Shown: piece by piece, positions 19,216 to 28,045 of the stretch | How positions within the stretch are numbered: the stretch's first letter is position 1 | How the letters are laid out: each line of letters begins with the position of its first letter | NCBI GenBank assembly: GCA_038252945.1 | Contig: JBBSHN010000006.1 | Span: forward strand, 1-55,331 | DNA from: JAUJOE01 sp038252945 | Lineage (GTDB): Bacteria; Actinomycetota; Actinomycetes; Propionibacteriales; Nocardioidaceae | Direction of reading: 5' to 3' | Length of the DNA: 55,331 nt | Position numbers and translations under genes: made by a program | Notes under the pieces: generated by a model | The model's input: only the letters and a program-made list of their open reading frames with translations | Told to the model about the DNA's origin: nothing | Database searches by the model: none

Positions 19216-19267
19216 GTAGCGCGACCAAAGGCGCTCTTACCTGGTGTTTTCCCAGTGTCAACGTTGT

Positions 19268-19289
19268 AGTCCGCAGCCAGTCCGCAGGA
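19268..19289. repeat. 11-bp direct repeats, left group
   Basis: AGTCCGCAGCC-AGTCCGCAGGA, two adjacent 11-base units starting at 19268 and 19279. The same unit recurs three times at 20094-20126. The pair brackets the DUF4440-like gene and the integrase remnant. Confidence 0.6.
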
Positions 19290-19398
19290 GCGGTGCCTGG
19301 CAGCCCGGCTGGAGGCTCGGGCCGTCCCCCGTTCAAGAGCTTTCCGTAGGCGGGGCGGCCAACCGGTGATGTTCGTTGGAGTCTAGGCGTCTCGACTT

Positions 19399-19803
19399 GT
19401 GCAGCCTCGAGCGTTGGAGCATCGTGCTGCTGTGCTACGTGCGGACGAACTGCAGGCGCTGGAGGGACAACGGTTGCGCGCCTTGGTGGTTCCCGATATG
19501 GGCACCGCTGAACGGTTGCATGCCGATGACTACCAGTTGGTCAACCCATACGGCGGAACCGTCAGCAAACAGGACTACCTGTCTTGGATAGCTGTTGGAG
19601 ACATCAACTACCACGTCTTTGAGCCCGTGTCTGAGCTCCTCGTGCGGATATCACCCGCCATGGCGGTGGTCCGGTATCAGGCCCGCATTGACATCGAGTC
19701 CGCCGGCGAACGTGAACAACTGGTGTGCTGGCACACCGACATGTATGAGCTGCGCGACGGTGGCTGGCAGGCCGTGTGGTCCCAAGCCACCGCAATTAGG
19801 TGA
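19399..19803 (+). CDS. DUF4440/NTF2-like protein
   Basis: A 134 aa protein of the SnoaL/NTF2-like superfamily, closest in pattern to DUF4440: an N-terminal helix (ADELQALEGQRLRALV), DYQLVNPYGGTVSKQDYL, a central FEPVSELLVRISPAMAVVRYQARIDIES strand pair, and the closing LVCWHTDMYELRDGGWQAVWSQATAI. Such domains form small cone-shaped barrels that may bind or isomerise small molecules; no function can be assigned. Start is uncertain: GTG at 19399 has poor Shine-Dalgarno support and GTG at 19432 is an alternative. It lies between 11-bp repeat groups, next to an integrase fragment, so it may be cargo of a former element. Confidence 0.7.
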   Translation: MQPRALEHRAAVLRADELQALEGQRLRALVVPDMGTAERLHADDYQLVNPYGGTVSKQDYLSWIAVGDINYHVFEPVSELLVRISPAMAVVRYQARIDIESAGEREQLVCWHTDMYELRDGGWQAVWSQATAIR

Positions 19804-19855
19804 CTGTGGTTGGTCGAACAACCCTCGCCCCCACGAGAGGGGCTAGCCGGACCTA

Positions 19856-20155
19856 CTAGCCGCGGCTTTGACACCATACATGGCCGGTATGTGGAAACGC
19901 CGTATCTATGGCATCGCGGGACCGGTCGTCAGAATCCGGCCACAGGTGCGCGTAGGTGTTTAGCGTTTCGGTCGCTGGGGCGTGGCCAAGGCGGGCCTGC
20001 ACCTTCACTGATTCACCGTGCCGAACGAGCAGACTGGCGTAGAAGTGCCGCAACTCATGAAAGGTGACCCGCCGGATGTGAACGCAGCCAAGCAGTCCGC
20101 GGCTGGTCCGCAAGCAGTCCGCAAGACCGCTGAAAGCCGCGCTCAGCAGTTCCAC
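19856..20155 (-). pseudogene. Tyrosine recombinase (integrase), C-terminal fragment
   Basis: About 70 residues match the end of a phage-type tyrosine integrase: VTFHELRHFYASLLVRHGESVKVQARLGHAPATETLNTYAHLWPD, with the HxxR pair (HELRH), the later LGH histidine and the nucleophile Tyr of NTYAHLW. The N-terminal arm- and core-binding domains and the first catalytic Arg box are missing. Upstream of HELRH the frame runs into the 11-bp repeats, and no continuation is found before the DUF4242-like gene. Best read as debris of an integrated element. Confidence 0.8.
20094..20126. repeat. 11-bp direct repeats, right group
   Basis: Three units at exact 11-base spacing, starting at 20094, 20105 and 20116: AGTCCGCGGCT, GGTCCGCAAGC, AGTCCGCAAGA. 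They lie at the broken 5' edge of the integrase fragment and match the group at 19268. Confidence 0.65.
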
Positions 20156-20321
20156 CGCTGATGCGGGGTTCGCTGACTCATGTCATCTAGACGGCAATCG
20201 GGGGGCATCGCTGAGGCACTGACCCACTGCAGGTTCGCGTTGGCGTCAACGTCGCCAGGCTCGCTCCACCAGCTCGTCCGTTTGCGATGCAGGTAAGCGC
20301 TGGCGCGGACCAGCTGCGCTG
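20127..20321. other. Non-coding remnant between integrase fragment and DUF4242 gene
   Basis: Together with 19804-19855 this makes up the rest of the decayed segment. All frames are short or unrecognisable. GTCAACGT occurs here (near 20249) and left of the left repeat group (near 19257), but eight bases is too short to claim an attachment core. Confidence 0.4.
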
Positions 20322-20570
20322 TCAGGCTTGGGTGGGCACGGGGTAAACGTGGTCAGCCGGGTGCCCAGCTCGCTCGTGGATACGTTGCACCGCCTCGGCA
20401 TTCGGAGCCTCCGATAGGCAGAAGACCGTTCCGCTGTCGGGGTCGGCCCAGGCGTGCTTGAAATTCACCCCTTCCTCGTCCTGGATCGCAAGGTCAGCTT
20501 GGTGGGCTTCGTTGAGCGCCTCGGGGGTGACCCCGTTCATTCCGCTGTGGACATCCATGAATTCAGGCAT
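20322..20570 (-). CDS. DUF4242 / SCO4226-family protein
   Basis: An 82 aa single-domain protein: MPEFMDVHSGMNGVTPEALN, AHQADLAIQDEEGVNFKHAWADPDSGTVFCLSEAPNAEAVQRIHERAGHPADHVY. This matches DUF4242, whose S. coelicolor member SCO4226 was described as nickel-binding; metal binding here is inference only. The ATG at 20570 is preceded by GGGAAG. A longer frame upstream overlaps korA antisense and is rejected. Confidence 0.88.
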   Translation of the reverse strand: MPEFMDVHSGMNGVTPEALNEAHQADLAIQDEEGVNFKHAWADPDSGTVFCLSEAPNAEAVQRIHERAGHPADHVYPVPTQA

Positions 20571-20759
20571 CGTTACTTCCCTTCTCCCAACCAGCACCTT
20601 TGCACCCTGCCTCGAGACACCGCAACAGGAGCGCCTTGATCTTGGGTAGCGCGAACGCCGGTCCGCAGCACGAAGCGACGAAGATCCGCCGCCGGATCGT
20701 TCGTGTACGACGTAAACTAGCTGGGTCCGGCGGACGTCGGGAACTCCAGGAAGGGCGCA

Positions 20760-22628
20760 GTGACCAAGCAGGTCAAGGAACTTGACCGGGTCATCATCCG
20801 GTTCGCCGGAGACTCTGGCGACGGTATGCAGCTCACCGGTGACCGGTTCACTCAAGAAACCGCTGCGTTCGGCAACGATCTGTCGACGTGGCCCAACTTC
20901 CCCGCAGAGATCCGCGCCCCAGCGGGCACGCTGCACGGGGTCTCGTCCTTCCAGCTGCACTTCGCCGACCATGATGTGCTCACCGCAGGGGACACCCCCG
21001 ACGTACTTGTGGCCATGAACCCGGCCGCTCTGCGCGCCAACGTCGGCGACCTCGTGCCCGGGGCAACCCTGATCGTCGACACGCACGACTTCACCGCCCG
21101 CAACCTGACCCGGGCGGAATACGACACCAACCCGCTCGAGGACGGATCTCTCGACAAGTTCAGCGTGCACGCAGTCGATTTCACGGCCCTGACGGTGGAG
21201 GCGGTGAAGGCGCACGGGCTCAGCCGCAAGGACGCCGGCCGCGCGAAGAACATGTTCGCGCTAGGCCTGCTCTCCTGGCTCTACGGTCGACCGATCGAGT
21301 CGACAGAGCGCTTCATCGCGAAACGCTTCGCGACCAAGTCCGATATCCGCGACGCCAATCTGGCCGCGTTTCGGGCCGGGTGGAACTACGGTGAGACGAC
21401 CGAGGCATTCGCGGTCTCCTACGAGGTCAAGCCGGCGCCGATGCCGACAGGCACCTACCGCAACATCACCGGCAATCTGGCGTTGAGCTACGGCTTCATC
21501 GCCGCTTCGGTGCGCTCGGGACTGCCTTTGTTCCTTGGCGCCTACCCCATCACCCCGGCGTCGGACATCCTGCACGAGCTCAGCAAGCACAAGCGCTTCG
21601 GTGTCGTCACGTTCCAGGCAGAGGACGAGATCGCGGGCATCGGAGCAGCACTCGGCGCGGCGTTCGGCGGAGCGCTCGGAGTTACCACGACGTCCGGTCC
21701 TGGCATTGCGCTCAAGAGCGAGACGATCGGGCTGGCAGTGTCTTTGGAGTTGCCGCTCGTCGTCGTCGACGTGCAACGAGGAGGTCCCTCGACCGGGCTA
21801 CCCACCAAGACAGAACAGTCGGACCTCCTGCAAGCCATGTTCGGCCGCAACGGCGAGGCTCCGGTGCCGATCGTGGCGCCACAGTCTCCGGCTGACTGCT
21901 TCGCCGCGGCCGTCGAGGCGGCCAGGATCGCGGTCACATATCGGACACCGGTGCTGCTCCTCTCCGACGGCTATGTCGCCAACGGTTCCGAGCCATGGCA
22001 GCTGCCTGATGTCGAGCGGCTCCCCCGCATCGACCCCAGATTCGCGACCGAGCCGAATTCGGAGACTGAGCCCGGGCAGGCGGCATTCTGGCCGTACCAG
22101 CGCGACCCCGAGACGTTGGCGCGCCCCTGGGCAGTGCCTGGCACGTCGGGTCTGGAGCACCGGATCGGCGGCCTGGAGAAGGCGGATGGCTCGGGCAACA
22201 TCTCTTACGACCCTGGCAATCACGACTTTATGGTGCGCACTCGCCAGGCCAAGGTCGACCGCATCGCTGAGTCTTTGCCCCCGATGGAGATCGACGACCC
22301 CAGCGGCGAGGCCCAACTGCTCGTGCTCGGCTGGGGTTCGACGTACGGGCCAATCGGGGCGGCGTGCCGGCTGCTGCGCGCCTCAGGCCATCGGGTCGCG
22401 CAGACGCATCTGCGCCACCTGAACCCGTTCCCAGCTGACCTCGGGGCGGTGATACGTCGCTACGATCGCGTCGTCGTACCGGAGATGAATCTCGGCCAGC
22501 TAGCGCTGCTGCTACGCGCGAAATACCTCGTCGACGTCGTCAGTTACAACCAGGTGCGCGGCCTACCGTTCACTGCTGGTGAGCTAGTCGATGTCTTGGC
22601 TACGACGCTTGAGGATCTGGAGTCATGA
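20760..22628 (+). CDS. korA: 2-oxoacid:ferredoxin oxidoreductase subunit alpha
   Basis: Large subunit of 2-oxoglutarate:ferredoxin oxidoreductase, 622 aa, with a fused gamma domain at residues about 10-200 (VIIRFAGDSGDGMQLTGDRF) and the alpha POR_N core after it (FLGAYPITPASDILHEL, FQAEDEIAGIGAALGAA, TTTSGPGIALKSETIGLA, RGGPSTGLPTKTEQSDL). The C-terminal transketolase-like domain includes LLVLGWGSTYGPI and LNPFP. With KorB it oxidises 2-oxoglutarate to succinyl-CoA and reduces ferredoxin. GTG start with AGGAAGG upstream; a TAAACT box at 20713-20718 may be its -10. Overlaps korB by four bases. Confidence 0.96.
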   Translation: MTKQVKELDRVIIRFAGDSGDGMQLTGDRFTQETAAFGNDLSTWPNFPAEIRAPAGTLHGVSSFQLHFADHDVLTAGDTPDVLVAMNPAALRANVGDLVPGATLIVDTHDFTARNLTRAEYDTNPLEDGSLDKFSVHAVDFTALTVEAVKAHGLSRKDAGRAKNMFALGLLSWLYGRPIESTERFIAKRFATKSDIRDANLAAFRAGWNYGETTEAFAVSYEVKPAPMPTGTYRNITGNLALSYGFIAASVRSGLPLFLGAYPITPASDILHELSKHKRFGVVTFQAEDEIAGIGAALGAAFGGALGVTTTSGPGIALKSETIGLAVSLELPLVVVDVQRGGPSTGLPTKTEQSDLLQAMFGRNGEAPVPIVAPQSPADCFAAAVEAARIAVTYRTPVLLLSDGYVANGSEPWQLPDVERLPRIDPRFATEPNSETEPGQAAFWPYQRDPETLARPWAVPGTSGLEHRIGGLEKADGSGNISYDPGNHDFMVRTRQAKVDRIAESLPPMEIDDPSGEAQLLVLGWGSTYGPIGAACRLLRASGHRVAQTHLRHLNPFPADLGAVIRRYDRVVVPEMNLGQLALLLRAKYLVDVVSYNQVRGLPFTAGELVDVLATTLEDLES

Positions 22629-23614
22629 CTATCGATCTCCCCCTGCCAGGCATCCGCGACGTGCCTCATGCCGACGCGCCGAGCACGCGCAAGGACTTCG
22701 CCTCCGACCAAGAAGTTCGGTGGTGCCCCGGATGCGGGGACTATGTCGTGCTCGCGGCGGTGCAGGGCTTCTTGCCCTCGCTCGGCGTCAAGCGCGAGAA
22801 CCTCGTCTTCGTGTCCGGCATCGGCTGCTCCTCGCGCTTCCCCTACTACCTGCAGACGTACGGGGTGCACTCAATCCACGGTCGGGCTCCAGCCATCGCC
22901 ACCGGTCTGGCGACAACGCGGCCGGACCTCTCGGTGTGGGTTGTCACGGGCGATGGTGACGCCTTGTCGATCGGCGGCAACCACCTCATTCATGCGCTGC
23001 GCCGCAACGTCAACCTGACGATTTTGCTGTTCAACAACCGCATCTACGGCCTGACGAAGGGTCAGTACTCGCCGACCTCCGAGCCCGGCAAGATCACGAA
23101 GTCAACTCCGGCCGGCTCGGTCGACCGGCCTTTCAACCCCGTCTCCCTCGCCCTCGGAGCCGAGGCGACGTTCGTGGCCCGCACGCTGGACTCCGACCGG
23201 GCACATCTCACATCGGTGCTACAGGCAGCTGCGGCGCACCGCGGTGCCAGCCTGGTCGAGATCTACCAGAACTGCCCCATCTTCAACGACGGTGCCTTCG
23301 ACGTCATCAAGGACCCCGAGCAGGCGGAGGCGCGGCTTGTCCATCTCGAGCATGGCACGTCGGTGCGCGTCGGCGACAAGGAGTGGGTCCACGACGTCGC
23401 CGCTGACGACCCAAGCCAGGCGTTCGAGATCTCCCGCCTCGACGACGGCACCATGACACACGTGCCAATTGGCATCTTCCGGCAGGTCGAGCGTCCGACG
23501 TATGACGACCTGGTGCGCGGTCAGATCAGCGCGGCAATCGCCGCCGAAGGCGAGGGAGATATGGCGCAGCTGATCGCCGGCACCGACACCTGGACTGTCA
23601 CACCCGCCGGGTAG
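22625..23614 (+). CDS. korB: 2-oxoacid:ferredoxin oxidoreductase subunit beta
   Basis: Beta subunit, 329 aa, carrying thiamine diphosphate and the Fe-S cluster. The cysteines of WCPGCGDY (C34, C37), GIGCSSR and YQNCPIFND are the expected ligands. The ThDP/Mg motif is GDGDALSIGGNH followed by NLTILLFNNRIYGLTKGQYSPTS. ATGA overlap with korA implies coupled translation. Its 3' end overlaps the convergent secreted-protein gene by 17 bases. Confidence 0.96.
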   Translation: MTIDLPLPGIRDVPHADAPSTRKDFASDQEVRWCPGCGDYVVLAAVQGFLPSLGVKRENLVFVSGIGCSSRFPYYLQTYGVHSIHGRAPAIATGLATTRPDLSVWVVTGDGDALSIGGNHLIHALRRNVNLTILLFNNRIYGLTKGQYSPTSEPGKITKSTPAGSVDRPFNPVSLALGAEATFVARTLDSDRAHLTSVLQAAAAHRGASLVEIYQNCPIFNDGAFDVIKDPEQAEARLVHLEHGTSVRVGDKEWVHDVAADDPSQAFEISRLDDGTMTHVPIGIFRQVERPTYDDLVRGQISAAIAAEGEGDMAQLIAGTDTWTVTPAG

Positions 23615-24302
23615 TGAAGACGCCGCTGGAGGAGCGGACGAACTTCTTGGTGGCCGACGTCGTCAGACGCCAGTACCAGTGCCCCGTGCGCGGCGCTCCC
23701 ACCGTGAATCGGTAGCGACCATGATCCCCCGCCCGTGCGGTCCGAACGTGCTTCCAACCGCAACTGGCACAGTTCCGCTTCTCCAGATGCACCCACCGAT
23801 GCGCATAGCCGGGCCCCACGCGGCCGTGAAGGCGACCGCTGCGGTCCTCGATGCGTCCGATGATGAGGCGGTGCACCGCCAGCTGAGTTGCGGCCCGAGC
23901 GGGCTTGTACGCCGCATCTCCGGTGAACCGAACCTGGTACCTCGCACTCACCTTGACTGTCGTGCGGAAGTGGAACTCCGGCGCTTTTGTCTGACTCGTG
24001 GTCGTGGCGGCCACGTACTGCCATTTGCTGGTGCCACCGACCCTGCGGAACAGGCTTACTCGAACGCCGCTCACGGCTCCCGTTGTGTCGCCCACTGTGG
24101 CGACGACCTGGCCGGAGATTGTGACAGTGGCGCCGTAGGGGTGCACGTGGTGAAAGCTCAGGTACCGGATCGTCGTGGCGTATCCGCTCCCGGCCGCAAG
24201 GGCTGTCGATGGCTGCGCCGCAGTGGCGGGTGCCGCCATCGGAAGGCTCAGTGCAACGGCGGCGACTCCACTGCTGAGCACGGCGCGCAACGGTCCTGGC
24301 AT
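23598..24302 (-). CDS. Secreted protein of unknown function
   Basis: A 234 aa exported protein. A signal peptide (MPGPLRAVLSSGVAAVALSL...) ends near ATAAQ. The first mature part (about 40-140) resembles actinobacterial Ig-like beta-sandwich repeats (VTISGQVVATVGDTTGAVSGVRVSLFRR, YQVRFTGDAAYKPARAA). The second, basic part (about 145-234) has an isolated pair of cysteines in CASCGW, possibly a disulfide, and ends in a similar beta pattern. No catalytic motif is seen. ATG at 24302 after GGGGGA. Convergent with and overlapping korB. Confidence 0.75.
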   Translation of the reverse strand: MPGPLRAVLSSGVAAVALSLPMAAPATAAQPSTALAAGSGYATTIRYLSFHHVHPYGATVTISGQVVATVGDTTGAVSGVRVSLFRRVGGTSKWQYVAATTTSQTKAPEFHFRTTVKVSARYQVRFTGDAAYKPARAATQLAVHRLIIGRIEDRSGRLHGRVGPGYAHRWVHLEKRNCASCGWKHVRTARAGDHGRYRFTVGAPRTGHWYWRLTTSATKKFVRSSSGVFTTRRV

Positions 24303-24451
24303 CTGGTCCCCCAGGGGCGTTCGAGTGGTGCCGGAGACCAGCAGGCAACCGGCTCCTGCAACGTAGACCGCGGCTCACAGTTCGCAAAATCGGCCGGTGC
24401 CGCAACTCGCGTATGTCAGGGGCAGCAGCCGGAAAGGTCCTGACACCACGC

Positions 24452-24457
24452 TAGGGT
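24452..24457 (+). promoter_or_regulatory. -10 box for leaderless rarD
   Basis: TAGGGT lies seven bases before the GTG at 24465, the spacing expected when transcription starts on the start codon itself. No clear -35. Confidence 0.45.
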
Positions 24458-24464
24458 GGGTCGA

Positions 24465-25406
24465 GTGTCTGAGGATCGCCGTGGCCTGCTCTTCGGCTTA
24501 GCGGCCTTTGGGCTCTGGGGGCTCTTTCCGCTGTTTTGGCCGCTGCTGGAACCGACCAGCGCGGGGGAGATACTCGCCCAACGCGTGCTGTGGTCGCTCG
24601 TCCTCCTTCTCGCCTTGGTCGCGGCCTTGCGGCGCGGAAGCGCGTTCCGAGCGCTGTGGGTGCAGCCGAGCGTTCGCTATCGGATGATCGGCGCTGGAGT
24701 CGTCATCGGGTTTAACTGGTTCACCTACATCTGGGGCGTCAACTCGGGTCACGTCGTTGAGACGTCCCTCGGGTACTACATCAACCCGTTGGTGACCGTG
24801 CTCCTTGCGGTAATCGTGCTCGGAGAACGCCTGCGACGGTGGCAGTGGCTGGCGCTGGGAATCGGCTGCGCGGCTGTCATCGTTCTCAGCCTCGAGCTCG
24901 GTCGCCCGCCTTGGATTTCGCTGGTGCTCGCGTTCAGCTTCGGCACCTACGGATTGTTGAAGAAGCAAGCGGCGCCTGGTCCCGTCGAAGGTCTGACGTT
25001 CGAGGCATTGGTGCTGGCCCCGTTGGCAGCGGCGTATCTCGTCTCACTCACTTACGCCGGACAAGCGTCGTCGTGGTCGAACGGCCCCTGGCACGTCGTA
25101 CTCCTCGCCGCTACCGGACTGGTGACCGTCTTGCCTCTGCTGTGTTTCGCAGGCGCCGCCAACCGGATTCCGCTCAGCACCCTGGGGTTGTTGCAGTATC
25201 TGGCTCCGACACTGCAGTTCCTCATCGGAGTGCTGATCTTCCGTGAGCCGATGTCTCCGGTCCGCTGGATCGGCTTCGGGCTGGTGTGGCTAGCGCTCAT
25301 GATGTTGACCGCTGACTCACTGGCCGCAGCGCGCGGGAACACCGTTGCGCGTCGACGGGCCTCCGCCGCCGCAGATGCCGACACATCCGCAACAGCAGTG
25401 GTTTGA
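24465..25406 (+). CDS. rarD: RarD/EamA-family membrane transporter
   Basis: A 313 aa DMT-superfamily permease of the RarD branch with about ten membrane helices. Family marks: RRGLLFGLAAFGLWGLFPLFWPLL at the start, EILAQRVLWSLVLL, NWFTYIWGVNSGHVVETSLGYYINPLV, GLLQYLAPTLQFLIGVLIFREPM. Substrate unknown. I prefer the GTG at 24465 (leaderless, see the -10 box) over the GTG three codons upstream at 24456. It is convergent with the polyprenyl synthase, with 21 bases between stops. Confidence 0.88.
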   Translation: MSEDRRGLLFGLAAFGLWGLFPLFWPLLEPTSAGEILAQRVLWSLVLLLALVAALRRGSAFRALWVQPSVRYRMIGAGVVIGFNWFTYIWGVNSGHVVETSLGYYINPLVTVLLAVIVLGERLRRWQWLALGIGCAAVIVLSLELGRPPWISLVLAFSFGTYGLLKKQAAPGPVEGLTFEALVLAPLAAAYLVSLTYAGQASSWSNGPWHVVLLAATGLVTVLPLLCFAGAANRIPLSTLGLLQYLAPTLQFLIGVLIFREPMSPVRWIGFGLVWLALMMLTADSLAAARGNTVARRRASAAADADTSATAVV

Positions 25407-25427
25407 GCCGTTAGTCGGCCAAAGATC

Positions 25428-26420
25428 CTAGGCAGTGCGCTTCGTCACGAGCTCACACAGCGCATCGAGAGCTTGCCGCGCCGGCACATCGGGCAGCTGG
25501 TCGAGCAGCTGGCGAGCAGACTCGACCCGACCCTGCACTTCAGCACGGGCGTCTGAGAGGACTTCTGAGTTGCGGAGCAAGTGCAAGGTCTCGGCATGCT
25601 CACGTTCGTCAGAGAGCGGTCGGCCGAGCAGTTCGAGCAGACGTGAGCCCGCCTGCGGTTTCTGCCGGGCCAGCAGAGTGGGGAGCGTGGGAATTCCCGC
25701 CCGCAGGTCCGCGCCTGCCGGCTTCCCGAGCTGCGCGGTGTCGCTGGCGATATCGAGGACATCGTCAGAGAGCTGAAACGCCGTACCGATCTGTTCACCG
25801 AAGTCGGTGAGCGTCTGCTCCACGTCAGAGTCGACTCCGGACAGTCGGGCGCCGAAACGAGCGGAGGTGGCGATCAGCGATCCAGTCTTATCAGCCACAA
25901 CCGAGAGGTAATGCTGTACGGGGTCTTCACCGCTGGGCGGGCCGATCGTCTCGCGGATCTGTCCCTGGACCAGGCGAGCGAACGTCTGCGCCTGGATACG
26001 GACACAGCTCGGGCCGAGCTCCGCGACGATATCGGAAGCTCGGGCGAACAGAAAATCTCCGGTCAGAATGGCAACGCTGTTACCCCACCGAGAGTTGGCA
26101 GTGGCTGCGCCGCGACGAAGCTCTGCCTCGTCCATCACGTCGTCGTGGTACAGGGTGGCCAGATGCGTCAGCTCGACCACGAGCGCCGCGGGCACGATGC
26201 CGGCGGACTGCGGATCACCGAACTCAGCGGCAAGGACCACGAGCAGCGGCCGGAACCGCTTTCCGCCCGCGTCGAGAAGATGCCTAGCGGCTTCCGTGAC
26301 GAAGCTGATGTCGGACTCGACGGATCTGGCCAGCTCCTTCTCGATCTCGGCGAGCCGGGACCGCACTCGCTGTTCGAGCGCAGCGTCGTCGACGGAAAGA
26401 TCTAGCGTTGACGGCCGCAC
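25428..26420 (-). CDS. Polyprenyl diphosphate synthase
   Basis: Trans-isoprenyl diphosphate synthase, 330 aa, elongating IPP/allylic diphosphates to the long tail of menaquinone. First Asp-rich motif DDVMD (93-97) in LATLYHDDVMDEAELRRG, second DDVLD near 220 in FQLSDDVLDIASD, plus GGKRFRPLL for diphosphate binding. Two small Ala residues before DDVMD region (L-A-T-L-Y) leave room for a long chain, consistent with C35-C45 products, but length cannot be fixed by eye. GTG at 26420, 26 bases after nuoN on the same strand; location fits supply of quinone tails. Confidence 0.92.
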   Translation of the reverse strand: MRPSTLDLSVDDAALEQRVRSRLAEIEKELARSVESDISFVTEAARHLLDAGGKRFRPLLVVLAAEFGDPQSAGIVPAALVVELTHLATLYHDDVMDEAELRRGAATANSRWGNSVAILTGDFLFARASDIVAELGPSCVRIQAQTFARLVQGQIRETIGPPSGEDPVQHYLSVVADKTGSLIATSARFGARLSGVDSDVEQTLTDFGEQIGTAFQLSDDVLDIASDTAQLGKPAGADLRAGIPTLPTLLARQKPQAGSRLLELLGRPLSDEREHAETLHLLRNSEVLSDARAEVQGRVESARQLLDQLPDVPARQALDALCELVTKRTA

Positions 26421-26446
26421 GATGTCCTATGCCCCTTGATTGATGA

Positions 26447-28045
26447 TCAGCGGATGAACTCGCCGGCTTGGCGAGCCAAGTCCAGCACCGGCTGAGGCAT
26501 GATCCCCAGCACAAGAGTCATCGTTGCACCAATTGTGATTGCCGCGGTCGTCAGGACGCTGGGAACCGCCACGGCAGGACCGTCTCCAACGGGGTCGGAG
26601 AAGAACATGAGCACGATCACTCGGACGTAAAAGAACGCGGCAACGACGCTCATGAGCACGGCGACGACCACCAACGGCCATGCGCCACCGGCCCAGGCGG
26701 CCGTGAACACCACCCACTTGCCGGTGAAGCCGCTCGTCAGGGGAATGCCGGCGAATGCCAGGAGGAAGAAGGCGAAGACGCCTGCCACGAGCGGCGACTC
26801 CTTGCCCAGTCCCGCCCAGCGCGACAAATGCGTGGTCTCACCACCCGCGTCACGGACGATGGTGACAACCGCGAACGCCCCGATCGTCGCGAACCCGTAC
26901 GCGACGAGGTAGAACAGCACGGCTTGCATGCTCGTGACCCCAAAGGAGCCGGCTGTGACTGTCTGCGCACCAACGAAGCCGGTGATGATGAAGCCCGCAT
27001 GAGCGATGGATGAGTAGGCGAGCATGCGCTTGACGTCGGTCTGAGTGATCGCAAGAACCGAGCCCACAGCCATCGTCACGGCGGCGATGATCCACATGAT
27101 GGGCTGCCAGTCCCAGCGGCTGGCACCGAACGCGACATAGAACACCCGCAGGAGCGCCCCGAAAGCGGCGATCTTCGTGCACGCCGCCATGAACGCCGTG
27201 ACGGCGGTCGGCGCTCCTTGATAGACGTCCGGAGTCCATGCGTGGAACGGAGCCGCGCTGACCTTAAAGAGCAGGCCAACCGCGACCAGGCCCATCCCTA
27301 TCAGCAGCAGACCGCTGGCTCCGGCGCGCGCTGTGACCGCTTGGTCGATCCGACCGAACTGCATGCTCCCGGCGAAGCCGTAAACCAAGGCGATCCCGTA
27401 CAGAAGGAACGCCGAGGAGAAGGCACCGAGCAGGAAGTACTTCATCGCCGCCTCCTGGCTGATGAGCCGTCTCCTGCGGGCTAGGCCACACAGCAGATAC
27501 AGCGGCAGTGAGAGCACCTCCAGCGCGACGAACAACGTGATGAGGTCGTTGGCCGCCGGAAACAGCAGCATCCCGCCCAGAGCAAACAGCACGAGCGGGA
27601 AGACCTCGGTGTGCTCGATGCCCTGACTTGCGGCCTCGCGTTCGCCTTCCGTGCCAGGGAGAGCAGCCGCCTGGCCGGCGAAGGCAGTCAGCCCGCCCTC
27701 GAGGGAGCGCTCGGCGAAAAGCAGCACGCTGATCAAGGCGAAGACCAGCAGGGTGCCCCAGAGAAACAGCGTTGGACCGTCGACGGCAATAGCCCCCGCT
27801 GCCTGCAGGCTACCGAGTGCAACTCCACCGTGAGACGGCGCCGCCGCCGCAACCAGCACGACGGCCAAGAGGGCGCCGACGATGGCGAGAATCGTGAGCA
27901 CCGTCTGCATGACGTAGCGGAGTCGCTGCTGCGCGAAGGCCTCGACCAGCACACCGACGAGAGCTGCCCCAAAGATGATCAGCAGCGGCGACAGAACCGC
28001 GTAGTCGAGCGACGGTGCATTGAAGGCCGGAAGAGCCGCCCTCAC
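26447..28045 (-). CDS. nuoN: NADH-quinone oxidoreductase subunit N
   Basis: Antiporter-like proton-pumping subunit of complex I, 532 aa, about 14 membrane helices. Conserved stretch: LYLLCGLARRRRLISQEAAMKYFLLGAFSSAFLLYG contains the helix-5/6 residues, and KVSAAPFHAWTPDVYQGAPTAVTAFMA is the family signature with the pump Lys. GTG start overlaps the nuoM stop by GTGA. Last nuo gene before the polyprenyl synthase. Confidence 0.97.
   Translation of the reverse strand: MRAALPAFNAPSLDYAVLSPLLIIFGAALVGVLVEAFAQQRLRYVMQTVLTILAIVGALLAVVLVAAAAPSHGGVALGSLQAAGAIAVDGPTLFLWGTLLVFALISVLLFAERSLEGGLTAFAGQAAALPGTEGEREAASQGIEHTEVFPLVLFALGGMLLFPAANDLITLFVALEVLSLPLYLLCGLARRRRLISQEAAMKYFLLGAFSSAFLLYGIALVYGFAGSMQFGRIDQAVTARAGASGLLLIGMGLVAVGLLFKVSAAPFHAWTPDVYQGAPTAVTAFMAACTKIAAFGALLRVFYVAFGASRWDWQPIMWIIAAVTMAVGSVLAITQTDVKRMLAYSSIAHAGFIITGFVGAQTVTAGSFGVTSMQAVLFYLVAYGFATIGAFAVVTIVRDAGGETTHLSRWAGLGKESPLVAGVFAFFLLAFAGIPLTSGFTGKWVVFTAAWAGGAWPLVVVAVLMSVVAAFFYVRVIVLMFFSDPVGDGPAVAVPSVLTTAAITIGATMTLVLGIMPQPVLDLARQAGEFIR

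Noticed and set aside
19250..20260. GTCAACGT as attachment-site core
   Set aside because: Only eight bases shared, expected by chance at this scale.
25407..25427. GCCG-TTAGT-CGGC as a bidirectional terminator between rarD and the prenyl synthase gene
   Set aside because: Only four base pairs and no U-tract; too weak to call.
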